NCBI GenBank assembly: GCA_964471115.1
Contig: CAYYFE010000014.1
Coordinates: 20,683 to 84,682, forward strand
Direction: 5' to 3'
DNA length: 64,000 nt
Source: SYFT01 sp964471115
GTDB taxonomy: Bacteria > Acidobacteriota > Vicinamibacteria > Vicinamibacterales > SCN-69-37
In this document: positions 8,966 to 17,842 of the stretch, piece by piece
Position numbering within the stretch: the stretch's first letter is position 1
Layout of the letters: every line of letters begins with the position of its first letter
Made by a program: the position numbers and the translations under genes
Notes under the pieces: model-generated
What the model was told of the DNA's origin: nothing
What the model saw: only the letters and a program-made list of their open reading frames with translations
The model's database searches: none

Positions 8966-9943
8966 TCAGGACCCGCTGGACCCGCTGGACCCGTTGGACC
9001 CGTTGGACCTGAGCCGCCCCAGCGCCTGTTTGGCCGCCAGTTGTTCGGCTTCCTTCTTCGCGCGGCCCTGGGCGCGGCCGACGGGGACGCCTTCCACCAG
9101 CACCTCGACATCGAAGCGTTTGCGGTGATCGGGGCCCACCGCGGCGGCCAGCTGATACACGGGCAGGCCGCGGTTGTTGGCCTGCAGCCACTCCTGCAGC
9201 GCCGACTTCCAGTCGTCGGTGAACTCGGCCTCGGCCACCTGATCGCCGCCCGAGGTGATGAGCGGTCCGAAGATCGACACGATGAACGCGCGCGCGGCGT
9301 CCGTCCCGCCATCCAGATAGATCGCGGCGATGAGGGCTTCGAAGCAGTCGGCCAGAATCGCGTACTTGTGGCGCCCGCCGGTTTTTTCCTCGCCGCGGCC
9401 CAGGAGCACGTACCGGCCCAGTTCGATCGTGCCGGCGATGCGCGCCAGTGAGGCGGTCGAGACAATCGACGCCTTGATCTTCGACTTGTACCCTTCCGAG
9501 TGCGTCGGGAATCGCTGGAACAACATGTCCGCGATGACGAACCCGAGCACGGCGTCGCCCAGGAACTCGAGCGACTCGTTGTCGATGACGCCGCCCGAGG
9601 CGTCCTCGTGCGCGCGCGATCGATGCGTCAGCGCGTGTTCGAGCAGGCCGAGATCCTTGAAGTGGTAGTGGATGCGATCCTGCAGCGGCCCCAGGTCGTC
9701 GCTGAGCCGCCGCACCTCGGCCGCCGCCGCTTCATCGAGGTGACTGGCGATGAGGGCCTTGGCGCGGTCCTCGTGGCCGTCGGCCACGGTCACCGAAAAC
9801 TCCGCCTGGCCGCCGAACCGCAGCGGGAACAACCCGGGCGCCAGGGTCGACGACACCCGTGCCGGCAGCCCATGCGCCGCGAGCAGGCCGCGCACGACCT
9901 CGGCCTCGATCGACAGGTGGCTGCGGAAGACGGCCACGCTCAC
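8966..9943 (-). CDS. rnc: Ribonuclease III with N-terminal DUF2007 domain
   Basis: The 325-residue protein is about 90 residues longer than usual RNase III. Residues 1-72 (VFRSHLSIEAEVVRGLLAAHGLPA, then FSVTVADGHEDRAKALI) fit the DUF2007 'putative signal transducing protein' fold. Residues 87-230 are the nuclease domain with signature NESLEFLGD (Glu123, Glu126, Asp130) and ADCFEALIAAIYLDGG (Asp199, Glu202). Residues about 242-312 are a double-stranded-RNA-binding domain. The last 13 residues are a Ser/Gly/Asn tail encoded by the repeat arm. The enzyme cuts double-stranded RNA in rRNA and mRNA processing. It overlaps the SpoIIE-phosphatase gene by 4 bp. Confidence 0.93.
   Translation of the reverse strand: MSVAVFRSHLSIEAEVVRGLLAAHGLPARVSSTLAPGLFPLRFGGQAEFSVTVADGHEDRAKALIASHLDEAAAAEVRRLSDDLGPLQDRIHYHFKDLGLLEHALTHRSRAHEDASGGVIDNESLEFLGDAVLGFVIADMLFQRFPTHSEGYKSKIKASIVSTASLARIAGTIELGRYVLLGRGEEKTGGRHKYAILADCFEALIAAIYLDGGTDAARAFIVSIFGPLITSGGDQVAEAEFTDDWKSALQEWLQANNRGLPVYQLAAAVGPDHRKRFDVEVLVEGVPVGRAQGRAKKEAEQLAAKQALGRLRSNGSNGSSGSSGS
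8969..9013. repeat. Right arm: tandem array of GGACCCGYT 9-bp units (5 copies)
   Basis: Five units (GGACCCGCT twice, GGACCCGTT twice, then GGACCTGAG) form the inverted partner of 8438-8491. The array is also the last 15 codons of rnc, coding a Gly/Ser/Asn tail. Confidence 0.95.
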
Positions 9944-12066
9944 GGCCGGGCGCCCTCCGTCCGTGGGCCGTCTACCTTCACTACCACCATCGTCATGTCG
10001 TCGTGCGGCTCGGCCTCGCCGACGAAGGCCGACACGTCGCGCAGCACGCGCTCACGAATGCCGGCGGCATCCAGGTGGCTGTGGCTGCTGACGACCCGGC
10101 CCAGCGCGGCATCCCCGAAGAGTTCCCCGTCGCGGTCCATCGCCTCGGTGACGCCATCGGTGTAGAAGACGATCACGTCGCCGGGCGACAACACCATGGT
10201 GTGTTCCTCGAGCAGCGATTCGAACCGATCGGCCGCGCCCGGCAGGCGCAGCCCCAGCACCATGCCGTTGGGCACGATCACCTCGGCCTGCCCCCGCGAG
10301 ACGGCCAGCAGCGGCGTGTGGCCCGCGCGCGCGTGCGTCAACGTGCCGGCGTCGAGATCGATCACGCCGTACGTCATGGTGATGAAGCTGCGGTTGTCGA
10401 GATGTTCGGCCAGCAGATGGTTGACGCGGGTCAGCAGCCGTTTGGGTGACCGCTCCTCGTGGCTGAGCGCCAGCATCAGCCCCTTCAATTCGGCCATGTA
10501 GAGCGCCGCCGAGGTGCCCTTGCCGGACACGTCGGCCACCAGCACGCCCAGCGTGCGCGGTCCCAGCGTGAAGAAGTCGTAATAGTCGCCGCCCACCTCG
10601 CGCGCGGGCACACACAGGTCGGCGATGGACAGGCCCTCGAACGCCGGCGGACGATCCGGCAGCAGCGACGTCTGAATCTCGTGCGCGATCCGCAGCTCGT
10701 CATCGAGCCGCTGCTTCTCGCGCTGCACGTGCAGCAGGTGTTCGATGCTGGCGCTCATGCGGTTGAACGACTCCCCCAGCGCGCCCAGCTGATCCTGCGA
10801 CGTCACCTTGATCCGGTGCGTGAAGTCGCCCTGTTGCACCCGTTCGGTACCTTCGAACAACTCGTGCACCGCCGCCGTAATCTGGCGGCCCAGGCTCGCG
10901 CCGAAGAACAGCGCCACGCCCTGGACGATGAGCAGCAGCACGCCCAGCGCGACGAAGACATCCAGCAGCCCCAGCTCGGCCCCCACGCCCTGCGTCGAGG
11001 CGACCCGCTGGTAGACCTTGGCCAGCGGCGCGTCGAGGCTGATGAACACCAGCCCGGTATCGCCCGTCCGCCAGTCGACATAGTCGGAGGACAGCACCGT
11101 GCGGCGGAACAGGCCGTCGAGCAGGCCGCCGTCGGCCCGCTCGATCTCCGGGTCCGGCACCCCGGGCGCGCGCCCCACCAGCGGTGCCGCGCCGGTCTCC
11201 TGCACGCTGACGGCGGCGCCGGTCATGCGCACGCCGGTCTGCTCGTCGAGCCGCGCGGACATGTCGGTGTCGACCGGCACGTCCACCAGGACCACGTGAC
11301 GGCCGTCGCCCAACGGGACCGACGCGCGCACCAGCAGCCGCTCCGCGTCGGAGTCGGCCGGCGACATGCCTGCGGGCACGATGGTCAGCAACCCCTGGAA
11401 GTCCTTGTCGCCCACCCAGACGGGCACGGAGGCGGGAGGCGGCATGTGCCGCCAGGGGCCGGCCTCGGCCACGCGGCGATCGGCCGCGGTGTCCACCGGC
11501 ACCACGGCCATCGACAAACCGCGGTACCGGCTGCCCAACGCGATGTATCGGCGTTCAAGGACGGCTTCCGACAACACCGCCAGGCGCTCGGGATCGGCGG
11601 GGACGCCGCCCGGCAGCGACGTGGCGATCTCGTTGACCGAGGCCACCGCGACCTGATGGACGTCCTCCACCATGTCGCCCAGGCCTTCCCGGAAGAGGTA
11701 CCCCGACACGTTGGCGTGCAGCACGAAGCCGCCGGCCAGCACGAACAGGCCGATGAGCACGACCGGCACGAAGCCGAGGAAGACGTAGGACAGGATCAGC
11801 TTGCGCCGGACGCGCCACAGAAACTCACGGCGGTGCCGGACGATGAGCAGGGCGATGAGCCAGAGGACCGACACCCGGGTGGTGAACGAGACGACCTTGC
11901 GGAACATCTCGATGGGCGCCGGGAGCGTGGTGACCTGCTGCACGAGCCACAACACCAGCAGCGACACACCCGACAGCACCAGCAGCCGGCCGGGGACCGT
12001 GCGCAGGGGATTCAACTGTACCGGAGCAGGCGCGGGAACGTGTCGCGGAGACGGCGCGGAAGGCAT
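9940..12066 (-). CDS. Membrane HAMP-SpoIIE (PP2C) serine phosphatase
   Basis: The 708-residue protein has three hydrophobic segments near residues 28-43, 65-77 and 90-116, a sensor region of about 230 residues, a further membrane segment (LLDVFVALGVLLLIVQGVALFF split by charged ends), a HAMP linker, and a C-terminal PP2C/SpoIIE domain with VGGDYYDFF and VADVSGKG metal-binding motifs and DDMTMVVVK. Such RsbU-like phosphatases dephosphorylate anti-sigma-factor antagonists. The frame is open upstream to 12195, but ATG at 12066 avoids overlap with the divergent PLP-enzyme gene; ATG at 12111 is the alternative. No partner kinase or STAS protein is adjacent. Confidence 0.88.
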   Translation of the reverse strand: MPSAPSPRHVPAPAPVQLNPLRTVPGRLLVLSGVSLLVLWLVQQVTTLPAPIEMFRKVVSFTTRVSVLWLIALLIVRHRREFLWRVRRKLILSYVFLGFVPVVLIGLFVLAGGFVLHANVSGYLFREGLGDMVEDVHQVAVASVNEIATSLPGGVPADPERLAVLSEAVLERRYIALGSRYRGLSMAVVPVDTAADRRVAEAGPWRHMPPPASVPVWVGDKDFQGLLTIVPAGMSPADSDAERLLVRASVPLGDGRHVVLVDVPVDTDMSARLDEQTGVRMTGAAVSVQETGAAPLVGRAPGVPDPEIERADGGLLDGLFRRTVLSSDYVDWRTGDTGLVFISLDAPLAKVYQRVASTQGVGAELGLLDVFVALGVLLLIVQGVALFFGASLGRQITAAVHELFEGTERVQQGDFTHRIKVTSQDQLGALGESFNRMSASIEHLLHVQREKQRLDDELRIAHEIQTSLLPDRPPAFEGLSIADLCVPAREVGGDYYDFFTLGPRTLGVLVADVSGKGTSAALYMAELKGLMLALSHEERSPKRLLTRVNHLLAEHLDNRSFITMTYGVIDLDAGTLTHARAGHTPLLAVSRGQAEVIVPNGMVLGLRLPGAADRFESLLEEHTMVLSPGDVIVFYTDGVTEAMDRDGELFGDAALGRVVSSHSHLDAAGIRERVLRDVSAFVGEAEPHDDMTMVVVKVDGPRTEGARP

Positions 12067-12109
12067 CCGAAATTGAAAGTTGGATGATAACAGACTATCG
12101 TGCTTGACC

Positions 12110-13264
12110 ATGACGCTTCCGCCGACCGCGAGGTTCGCCACCATCTGTCTGCACGCCGGGCAACGGCCCGATCCGGCCACCGGCGCCATCATCACGCCGA
12201 TCTACCAGACGTCCACCTACGTGCAGGAGGCCGTCGGCAAACACAAGGGGTATGAGTACGCGCGGACGCAGAACCCGACGCGCGCGGCCCTGGAGGGCAA
12301 CCTGGCGGCGATTGAAGGCGGCAAGGCGGCGTTCGCGTTTGCCTCGGGCCTGTCGGCCATTCACGCCATCATCACGAAGCTGTCAGCCGGCGATCACGCC
12401 GTGGTCACCGACAACACCTACGGCGGCACCTTCCGGCTGTTCGACAAGGTCATGACCCGCATGGGCATGACGTTCAGCTGGGTGGACACGTCGGACCCGG
12501 CCAACATCGAACGGGCCATGACCCCGGCCACGAAGATGGTCTTCATCGAGACGCCCACCAATCCGGTGCTGCGGCTCACCGACATTGCCGCCGCCGCCGA
12601 GATTGCGCATCGGCACGGCGCGTTTCTGGCCGTCGACAACACGTTTGCGAGTCCGTGCCTGCAGCGGCCGCTGGATCTGGGCGCCGATCTCGTCATGCAC
12701 AGCACGACGAAATACCTCAACGGGCACAGCGATGCGATCGGCGGCGTGGTCATCGCCAAACACGACGAACACATCGAGTGGCTCAAGTTCATCCAGAACT
12801 CGGCCGGCGCGGTGCCGGGCCCGCAGGACTGCTCGTTGATCCTGCGCGGCACCAAGACGCTGCCGCTGCGCATGGCGGCGCACACCGCCAACGGGCTGGG
12901 CCTGGCGGAGTTCCTGTCGACCCAGCCCAAGGTGAAGAAGGTCATCTACCCGGGGCTGCCCAGCCATCCGCAACACGCGCTGGCACGGCGGCAGATGCCC
13001 AACGGCTGCGGCGGCATGTTGTCGTTCGAGATGGGATCCCTCGATGAGGCGCGCGCCGTGCTGAACAAGTTCCGCCTGATGGCGCTGGCCGAGAGCCTCG
13101 GCGGCGTTGAAACGCTGGTGTGCCACCCGGCCTCGATGACGCATGCGTCGGTGCCGCCCGAACGTCGCGCGCAGATTGGCCTGTCCGACAGCCTCATCCG
13201 CATCTCGGCCGGCATCGAGGACCTCGAGGACCTCAAAGACGACCTGCGGCAGGCCCTGTCATGA
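12110..13264 (+). CDS. Cys/Met-metabolism PLP enzyme (cystathionine gamma-synthase/lyase family)
   Basis: The 384-residue protein is a fold-type I PLP enzyme of the trans-sulfuration family. Lys201 in HSTTKYLNGHSD is the Schiff-base lysine, YEYARTQNPTR (48-58) contacts the phosphate across the dimer, and VDNTFASP (175-182) holds the PLP aspartate. It could be cystathionine gamma-synthase, cystathionine gamma-lyase or an O-acylhomoserine sulfhydrylase; the residues visible do not decide. It overlaps the next gene by 4 bp (ATGA). Confidence 0.92.
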   Translation: MTLPPTARFATICLHAGQRPDPATGAIITPIYQTSTYVQEAVGKHKGYEYARTQNPTRAALEGNLAAIEGGKAAFAFASGLSAIHAIITKLSAGDHAVVTDNTYGGTFRLFDKVMTRMGMTFSWVDTSDPANIERAMTPATKMVFIETPTNPVLRLTDIAAAAEIAHRHGAFLAVDNTFASPCLQRPLDLGADLVMHSTTKYLNGHSDAIGGVVIAKHDEHIEWLKFIQNSAGAVPGPQDCSLILRGTKTLPLRMAAHTANGLGLAEFLSTQPKVKKVIYPGLPSHPQHALARRQMPNGCGGMLSFEMGSLDEARAVLNKFRLMALAESLGGVETLVCHPASMTHASVPPERRAQIGLSDSLIRISAGIEDLEDLKDDLRQALS

Positions 13265-13863
13265 TTGCGGCCATTCGCCGCTGGATCCGCGGCCTCTACG
13301 ACTGGACCATGAAGTGGGCGGAGACGCCGCACGCGCTCACCGCCCTGTTTCTCATCGCCGTGGTGGAATCGTCGGTGTTCCCGATTCCGCCCGATGTGCT
13401 GCTCATCGCCATCGTGGCCGCCAACACGCAGCGGTGGTTGCCGGCCGCGGTGTTGTGCAGCGCCGGATCGGTGATCGGCGCCGCCATCGGCTACGGCATC
13501 GGGATGGCGGCCATGCCGACGATCGGCCAGCCGATCATCGACTTCTACCAGGCCCACGACGCCTGGCAGACGGTGGTCGACACCTACAACAGCGACGTCG
13601 GCATCTGGTTCCTGCTGGCCGCGGCGTTCACGCCCATTCCGTTCAAGGTGGCCACGATCGCCGCCGGCGCGACGGGCATGGCGTTCTGGCCCTTCATCGG
13701 CATCAGCCTGATTGGCCGCGCGGCGCGGTTCTTCCTGGTGGCGGCGATCCTTCGCGTCTTCGGTGCGCCGGTACGCGCGCTCATCGAAAAACACTTCGAT
13801 GCGTTCACGCTGGCCTTTCTCGTGCTGTTCGTCGCGGGCTTCGCCGCCATCAAGCTGCTCTGA
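13261..13863 (+). CDS. YqaA/DedA (SNARE-associated) family membrane protein
   Basis: The 200-residue integral membrane protein has about five hydrophobic segments. The ESSVFPIPPDVLL segment near residue 38 and FTPIPFKVATIAAGATGM near residue 123 are the paired half-helix motifs of the YqaA/VTT group, whose members are implicated in lipid flipping or membrane homeostasis. It is translationally coupled to the upstream PLP enzyme, though no functional link between them is known to me. Confidence 0.88.
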   Translation: MIAAIRRWIRGLYDWTMKWAETPHALTALFLIAVVESSVFPIPPDVLLIAIVAANTQRWLPAAVLCSAGSVIGAAIGYGIGMAAMPTIGQPIIDFYQAHDAWQTVVDTYNSDVGIWFLLAAAFTPIPFKVATIAAGATGMAFWPFIGISLIGRAARFFLVAAILRVFGAPVRALIEKHFDAFTLAFLVLFVAGFAAIKLL

Positions 13864-13876
13864 CCTCGAACGTCAC

Positions 13877-13908
13877 CACCTCGCCACCTCGCCATCTCGC
13901 CATCTCGC
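13877..13908. repeat. Tandem array of 8-bp unit CAYCTCGC (4 copies)
   Basis: Two CACCTCGC and two CATCTCGC units occupy the 50-bp gap between the convergent YqaA-like gene and cutA. No inverted partner is visible. Confidence 0.9.
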
Positions 13909-13913
13909 CACCC

Positions 13914-14225
13914 TCAGGAGCCCCCAATCCACTGCAGATAAGCCTCTCCCCCGCCGCTCACGGGCAGGACCAGGAGCTCAGGCACCTCGTAGGGATGCAG
14001 GGCCGCCAGCGCCGCCTTGAGGGCATCCACGCGATCCTCCGTCGTCTTGATGATGACCTGGCGCTCGGCGGCTGTTTCAATCGCGCCCTGCCAGCGATAG
14101 GTGGAGTCCATGATCGGCAACACGCTGACACACGCGGCGTGTCCGCCGGCCACGAGCGCCGAGGCCAGGTGAGCCGCGCCAAAATCCGCCGGCACCGTGG
14201 TCAGTACAATCACAACAGGCGTCAT
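13914..14225 (-). CDS. cutA: CutA1 divalent-cation tolerance protein
   Basis: The 103-residue protein has the CutA ferredoxin-like trimer signature: VIVLTTVPADFGAAHLASAL at the start, the conserved ACVSVLP strand, YRWQGAIE, and HPYEVPELLVLPV. CutA proteins bind copper or other metals; the cellular role is still debated. ATG at 14225 gives the usual family N-terminus, although the frame is open to 14306, which would overlap the divergent ftsB-like gene. Confidence 0.93.
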   Translation of the reverse strand: MTPVVIVLTTVPADFGAAHLASALVAGGHAACVSVLPIMDSTYRWQGAIETAAERQVIIKTTEDRVDALKAALAALHPYEVPELLVLPVSGGGEAYLQWIGGS

Positions 14226-14240
14226 GCCCCTATTTTGTGC

Positions 14241-14269
14241 TTGTACTGCTGACGAAATACTGGTACAAC
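14241..14269 (+). promoter_or_regulatory. Possible promoter of ftsB-like gene
   Basis: TTGTAC (14241-14246) and TACAAC (14264-14269) are 17 bp apart, each matching four of six consensus bases. They are also an inverted pair, so an operator is the alternative reading. The ATG follows 20 bp downstream of the second hexamer. Confidence 0.35.
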
Positions 14270-14288
14270 GCTTTCCAGCTGCGCTCCC

Positions 14289-14654
14289 ATGGACCACGAA
14301 CCCCACATCGACTCCGGCAAACCGTCACGACGACGGTCGCGTACGGCGGCCGATGTCCGTGAACGGCGCCGCCGGATCGCGCGGTATGCCCTGCTGCTGA
14401 TGTCGGCGGTCCTGATGGTCAACGCGTTGGTGGGCGAAAAAGGCTACCTGGCGACGATCCAGGCGCGGCAGGAGCAGGCGCGGCTGCAGTCGGAGCTCGC
14501 CAATCTCGAGCGGGACAACGCGCGCCTGATGGATGAAGCCCGGCGGCTGCGCAGCGACCCCCGCACGCTTGAAGAAGCGGCGCGCGAGGACCTGGGCCTC
14601 ATCAAACCCGGCGAAACCCTGATCACGATTCGCGACCGCCCGCGCGCCCAGTAA
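14289..14654 (+). CDS. ftsB: FtsB/DivIC-like septum formation initiator protein
   Basis: The 121-residue protein has a basic cytoplasmic head (residues 13-31), one transmembrane segment (about 32-48) and a coiled coil rich in Leu and Glu (58-90), followed by the family end motif LEEAAREDLGLIKPGET. FtsB links FtsL and FtsQ in the division complex. The cytoplasmic Arg-rich head is longer than in E. coli FtsB. No other division gene is nearby, so the name rests on architecture and the end motif. Confidence 0.82.
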   Translation: MDHEPHIDSGKPSRRRSRTAADVRERRRRIARYALLLMSAVLMVNALVGEKGYLATIQARQEQARLQSELANLERDNARLMDEARRLRSDPRTLEEAAREDLGLIKPGETLITIRDRPRAQ

Positions 14655-14728
14655 CCAGACGGCCGCGAACCTCCGCGCCCGGTCCTGCGTATTAAAGTAG
14701 CGTTGTAAGTTTTCAGGAACGCTGCGTC

Positions 14729-15061
14729 ATGACACGAGAAGCCCTCGGCGAGTTCGAACACCTGGTCCTGCTGGCCATCCTTCAGCTCGGCACCGACGTC
14801 TACGGCGTGCCCATCGTCGACGAAATTGAACGCCGGACCGGACGGACGGTGGCGCCGGCGGCGGTGTACATCACGCTGCGGCGGCTCGAGCAGAAGGGCC
14901 TGCTCGAGTCGTGGATGAGCGCGCCCACCGCGGAACGCGGAGGCAAGGCGCGGCGGTGTGTGAAGGTGACGCCGGCCGGCCTGCGGCTGCTGCGGGACTC
15001 CCGGCAGGCGCTCGACCGGATGTGGCAGGGGCTCGACCCCGATCTGAAGCGCGCGCGATGA
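14729..15061 (+). CDS. PadR-family transcriptional regulator
   Basis: The 110-residue winged-helix protein starts LGEFEHLVLLAILQL and contains the wing motif APAAVYITLRRLEQKGLLES and the GGKARRCVKVTPAGLRLL beta hairpin. In acidobacteria such PadR genes sit directly before ADOP permease genes, as here, where it overlaps the permease by 4 bp (ATGA). It probably represses its own operon; the 74-bp upstream gap contains AT-rich sequence around 14690-14715 that could hold promoter and operator. Confidence 0.93.
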   Translation: MTREALGEFEHLVLLAILQLGTDVYGVPIVDEIERRTGRTVAPAAVYITLRRLEQKGLLESWMSAPTAERGGKARRCVKVTPAGLRLLRDSRQALDRMWQGLDPDLKRAR

Positions 15062-17745
15062 GCCTCTCGTCACGAGTGCCCCGCCTCACGCGCGCCTGGC
15101 TGCGGCGTTGTCTGCCCGCGGACCAGCGCGACGGCATCCTCGGCGACCTCGAGGAGGTCTTCGAGCGTGACGCCCGGCAGTCCGGCGCGGCAACGGCCCG
15201 CCGGCAGTACCGGCGCAAGGCGCGCGCGCTGGCCTCGCGGTTTGTGATCGAACGCGTCCGCGAAAACGCCGGACACCTGCTGGCCGCGCGCGTCTCGGCG
15301 CTGGACGTCCGGCTCGCCGCGCGTCTGCTGGTCAAACATCCCGGCCTGACCATCGTCGGCGGCATCGCCATGACGTTCGCGATTGCCGTCGGCGCGGCGA
15401 CCTACGCCTTCATCGACAAGTTCGTCCACCCCGATGTGCCGCTGCCCGGTGGCGATCGCATCGTGTCCATCCGGGCGCGTGATGTCGCCACAGGCCGGCT
15501 CGAGCGCCGGATTGCCGCGGACTTCGCCCGGTGGCACGGCCAGCTCACGAGCGTCACGGTGCTGGGCGCGGGCCGCACCGCGACACGGAACCTGACGCCG
15601 CCCGGCGGACTGGCCGAGCCAGCGGCCGTGGCGGAAGTCACGGCGGCGGCGTTCGAGGTGGCGGGTGTGGCGCCGCTCTTCGGCCGGGGGATCGCGCTCG
15701 CCGACGAAGCCCCAGGTGCGCCGCTCGTGATCGTGCTGGGGCACGAGCTCTGGCGCGAACGGTTTGGCGCCAACCCGTCCGTGGTGGGCACCGAGACGCT
15801 GCTGGGCGCCTCCCCCGCGATCGTTGTGGGTGTGATGCCCGAAGGGTTCCGCTTCCCAATCGCGCACGACGCGTGGGTGCCGTTGCGGCTGCCGGCGACC
15901 CCTGAGGCGCCACGAACCGGCCAGAACATCGCGGTCTGGGGACGCCTGGCCGACGGTCGCGCGCTCGAGGAGGCCCGCGCCGAATTCGAGGTGCTGGCGG
16001 CGGCGGCCGCCGCCGACTGGCCGCAGACGCACCAGCATCTGCGCCTCGAGGTCCAGCCATTTGCGCTCGGCGCCATGGATCTCACGCCTGCGGTCACGTG
16101 GCTGCTGCTGTCGGTCAACCTGTTCATCGGTCTGCTGCTCGTGCTTGCCGCGGCCAACGTGGCGCTGCTGATGTTCGCGCGCGCGGCGGCGCGTGAGTCG
16201 GAGGTGCTGGTCCGCAGCGCGCTGGGCGCGTCACGCGGGCGGCTGGTCGCGCAGTTCTTCGTGGAGGCGCTGCTGCTCGGGGGCCTGTCCGCGGCGCTCG
16301 GCCTGGCCGTGGCCGCCGCAGGATTGCGCGCCGGACTGCAGATCTTCCAACTGTCGGCGGCAGAAGGGGAACGGCTGCCGTTCTGGTTCACCCCGGACTT
16401 GTCGCCAGGCACGGTGCTGTACACCGTGTTGCTGACGATGCTCGCCGCGCTGATTGCCGGCGTCCTGCCGGCGCTCAAGATCACTCGCGGCCTGCAGGCG
16501 GGCCTGCGCGAAACCACGGCCGGCGGCGGAGGCCTGCGGTTCGGCGGCATCTGGACCGCGGTGATCGTCGCCCAGGTGGCCGTGACCGTCACCTTCCCTG
16601 CCGTCACGTTTTTCGTGCAGCGTGACGCCTGGCAGATCGAAGCGATTGACCTGGGCGTCTCGGCGGACTCGTACCTGGTCGCGCGGGTCTCGGCGGACGA
16701 CGACGTCCCGCTGGAGCAGGTCCGCGCGAAGGTCTCCGCCGTCGCCGATCGTCTGCGCGCGCAGGCGGGGGTGCAGTCGGTTACCTTTGCCGACCGGCTG
16801 CCGATGATGTATCACCCGGTGCGAGTGATCGAACTCGATGCCGGCCCGTCTGCGCCGCGCGAAGAGGACCTCGGCGGGTATGTGACCAGCAACGCGGGGG
16901 TGGACGCCACGTTCTTCGAGACGCTGGACGCGCCGATGCTGGCCGGCCGGGCGTTCACCGCGGCCGAGGTGGCCGGACGGCATCCGGTCGTGGTCGTCAA
17001 CGAATCGTTCGTGCGGCAGGTGCTCGGCGGCCATCCCGCCGTCGGCCGGCGGATCAGGCACATCCGGCTCGAAGAGTGGAATGATGCGCCGCCCCAGACC
17101 GGCGAGCAGCCCTGGATGGAAATCATCGGCGTCGTCCGGGACATGGGCATGGGCGTGCCTCCAGACCCCAGGGTCGCGGGCTACTATCTGCCGGCCTCGT
17201 TCAGTCACAACGCCGATCTCCACCTGGCCCTGCGCGTGGCCGGGGATCCGACGCGTCTGTCCGGCGCGGTGCGGGCCGCGGCCGCCGCCACCGACCGCGA
17301 ACTTCGGGTGGCCGACCTGCAGCCACTCTCAGGGGTGGCCGATGCCGAGCTGCGATTCATCGAGTTCTGGTTTCGCGTGACGGCCGGCGTCAGCACCATT
17401 GCCTTGCTGGTCTCGCTGGCGGGCATCTACGCGGTCATGTCGTTCACGGTGTCCCGGCGAACGCGGGAGATCGGCATCCGCATCGCCCTCGGCTCGTCAC
17501 GACTGCCGGTCGTGCTCGCCATCCTGCGCCGGCCCCTCTGGCAGGTGTCGGCCGGCATCGTGTGCGGCGGCCTCCTCACCGCCATCTTCGTCAGTCAGGT
17601 GTACGGAGGCGAGCTGTCGCCGATGCAGGTGGGCCTGCTGCTGGCCTACGCCGTGGTGATGCTGGCGGTCTGCCTGCTCGCGGTTGTCGTGCCGGCCAGG
17701 CGCGCGCTGAGTATCGACCCCACCGAGGCCCTGCGCGCCGACTGA
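15058..17745 (+). CDS. ADOP-type ABC transporter permease (MacB/FtsX family)
   Basis: The 895-residue protein has the cytoplasmic ADOP prefix (LRRCLPADQRDGILGDLEEVFERD, split here by its length) followed by two repeats of a MacB-like periplasmic domain and FtsX-type four-helix membrane domain. Each half ends with the FtsX helix pattern (RESEVLVRSALGASRGRLVAQF, and SRRTREIGIRIALGSSR). No ATP-binding subunit gene is adjacent, which is the 'orphan permease' pattern known from acidobacteria. The substrate is unknown; peptide or drug export is the general family role. Confidence 0.93.
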   Translation: MSLSSRVPRLTRAWLRRCLPADQRDGILGDLEEVFERDARQSGAATARRQYRRKARALASRFVIERVRENAGHLLAARVSALDVRLAARLLVKHPGLTIVGGIAMTFAIAVGAATYAFIDKFVHPDVPLPGGDRIVSIRARDVATGRLERRIAADFARWHGQLTSVTVLGAGRTATRNLTPPGGLAEPAAVAEVTAAAFEVAGVAPLFGRGIALADEAPGAPLVIVLGHELWRERFGANPSVVGTETLLGASPAIVVGVMPEGFRFPIAHDAWVPLRLPATPEAPRTGQNIAVWGRLADGRALEEARAEFEVLAAAAAADWPQTHQHLRLEVQPFALGAMDLTPAVTWLLLSVNLFIGLLLVLAAANVALLMFARAAARESEVLVRSALGASRGRLVAQFFVEALLLGGLSAALGLAVAAAGLRAGLQIFQLSAAEGERLPFWFTPDLSPGTVLYTVLLTMLAALIAGVLPALKITRGLQAGLRETTAGGGGLRFGGIWTAVIVAQVAVTVTFPAVTFFVQRDAWQIEAIDLGVSADSYLVARVSADDDVPLEQVRAKVSAVADRLRAQAGVQSVTFADRLPMMYHPVRVIELDAGPSAPREEDLGGYVTSNAGVDATFFETLDAPMLAGRAFTAAEVAGRHPVVVVNESFVRQVLGGHPAVGRRIRHIRLEEWNDAPPQTGEQPWMEIIGVVRDMGMGVPPDPRVAGYYLPASFSHNADLHLALRVAGDPTRLSGAVRAAAAATDRELRVADLQPLSGVADAELRFIEFWFRVTAGVSTIALLVSLAGIYAVMSFTVSRRTREIGIRIALGSSRLPVVLAILRRPLWQVSAGIVCGGLLTAIFVSQVYGGELSPMQVGLLLAYAVVMLAVCLLAVVVPARRALSIDPTEALRAD

Positions 17746-17842
17746 CGGCCGTGCGGGTAACGTTTACACGCGCGGGCATCCACCATCTTCGGTCACTTGA
17801 TGTAAGTCATTAGAAAACAGGGTGTTACGCGCTACCGCCTCC

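Noticed and set aside
8577..9191. Minus-strand frame with QRVQRVQRV repeats overlapping rnc and the S23 gene
   Set aside because: It is a shifted reading of the repeat arm; the other two frames carry family motifs.
10459..12087. Plus-strand 542-residue frame rich in His, Arg, Gln
   Set aside because: Antisense of the SpoIIE phosphatase; composition is the usual high-GC shadow.
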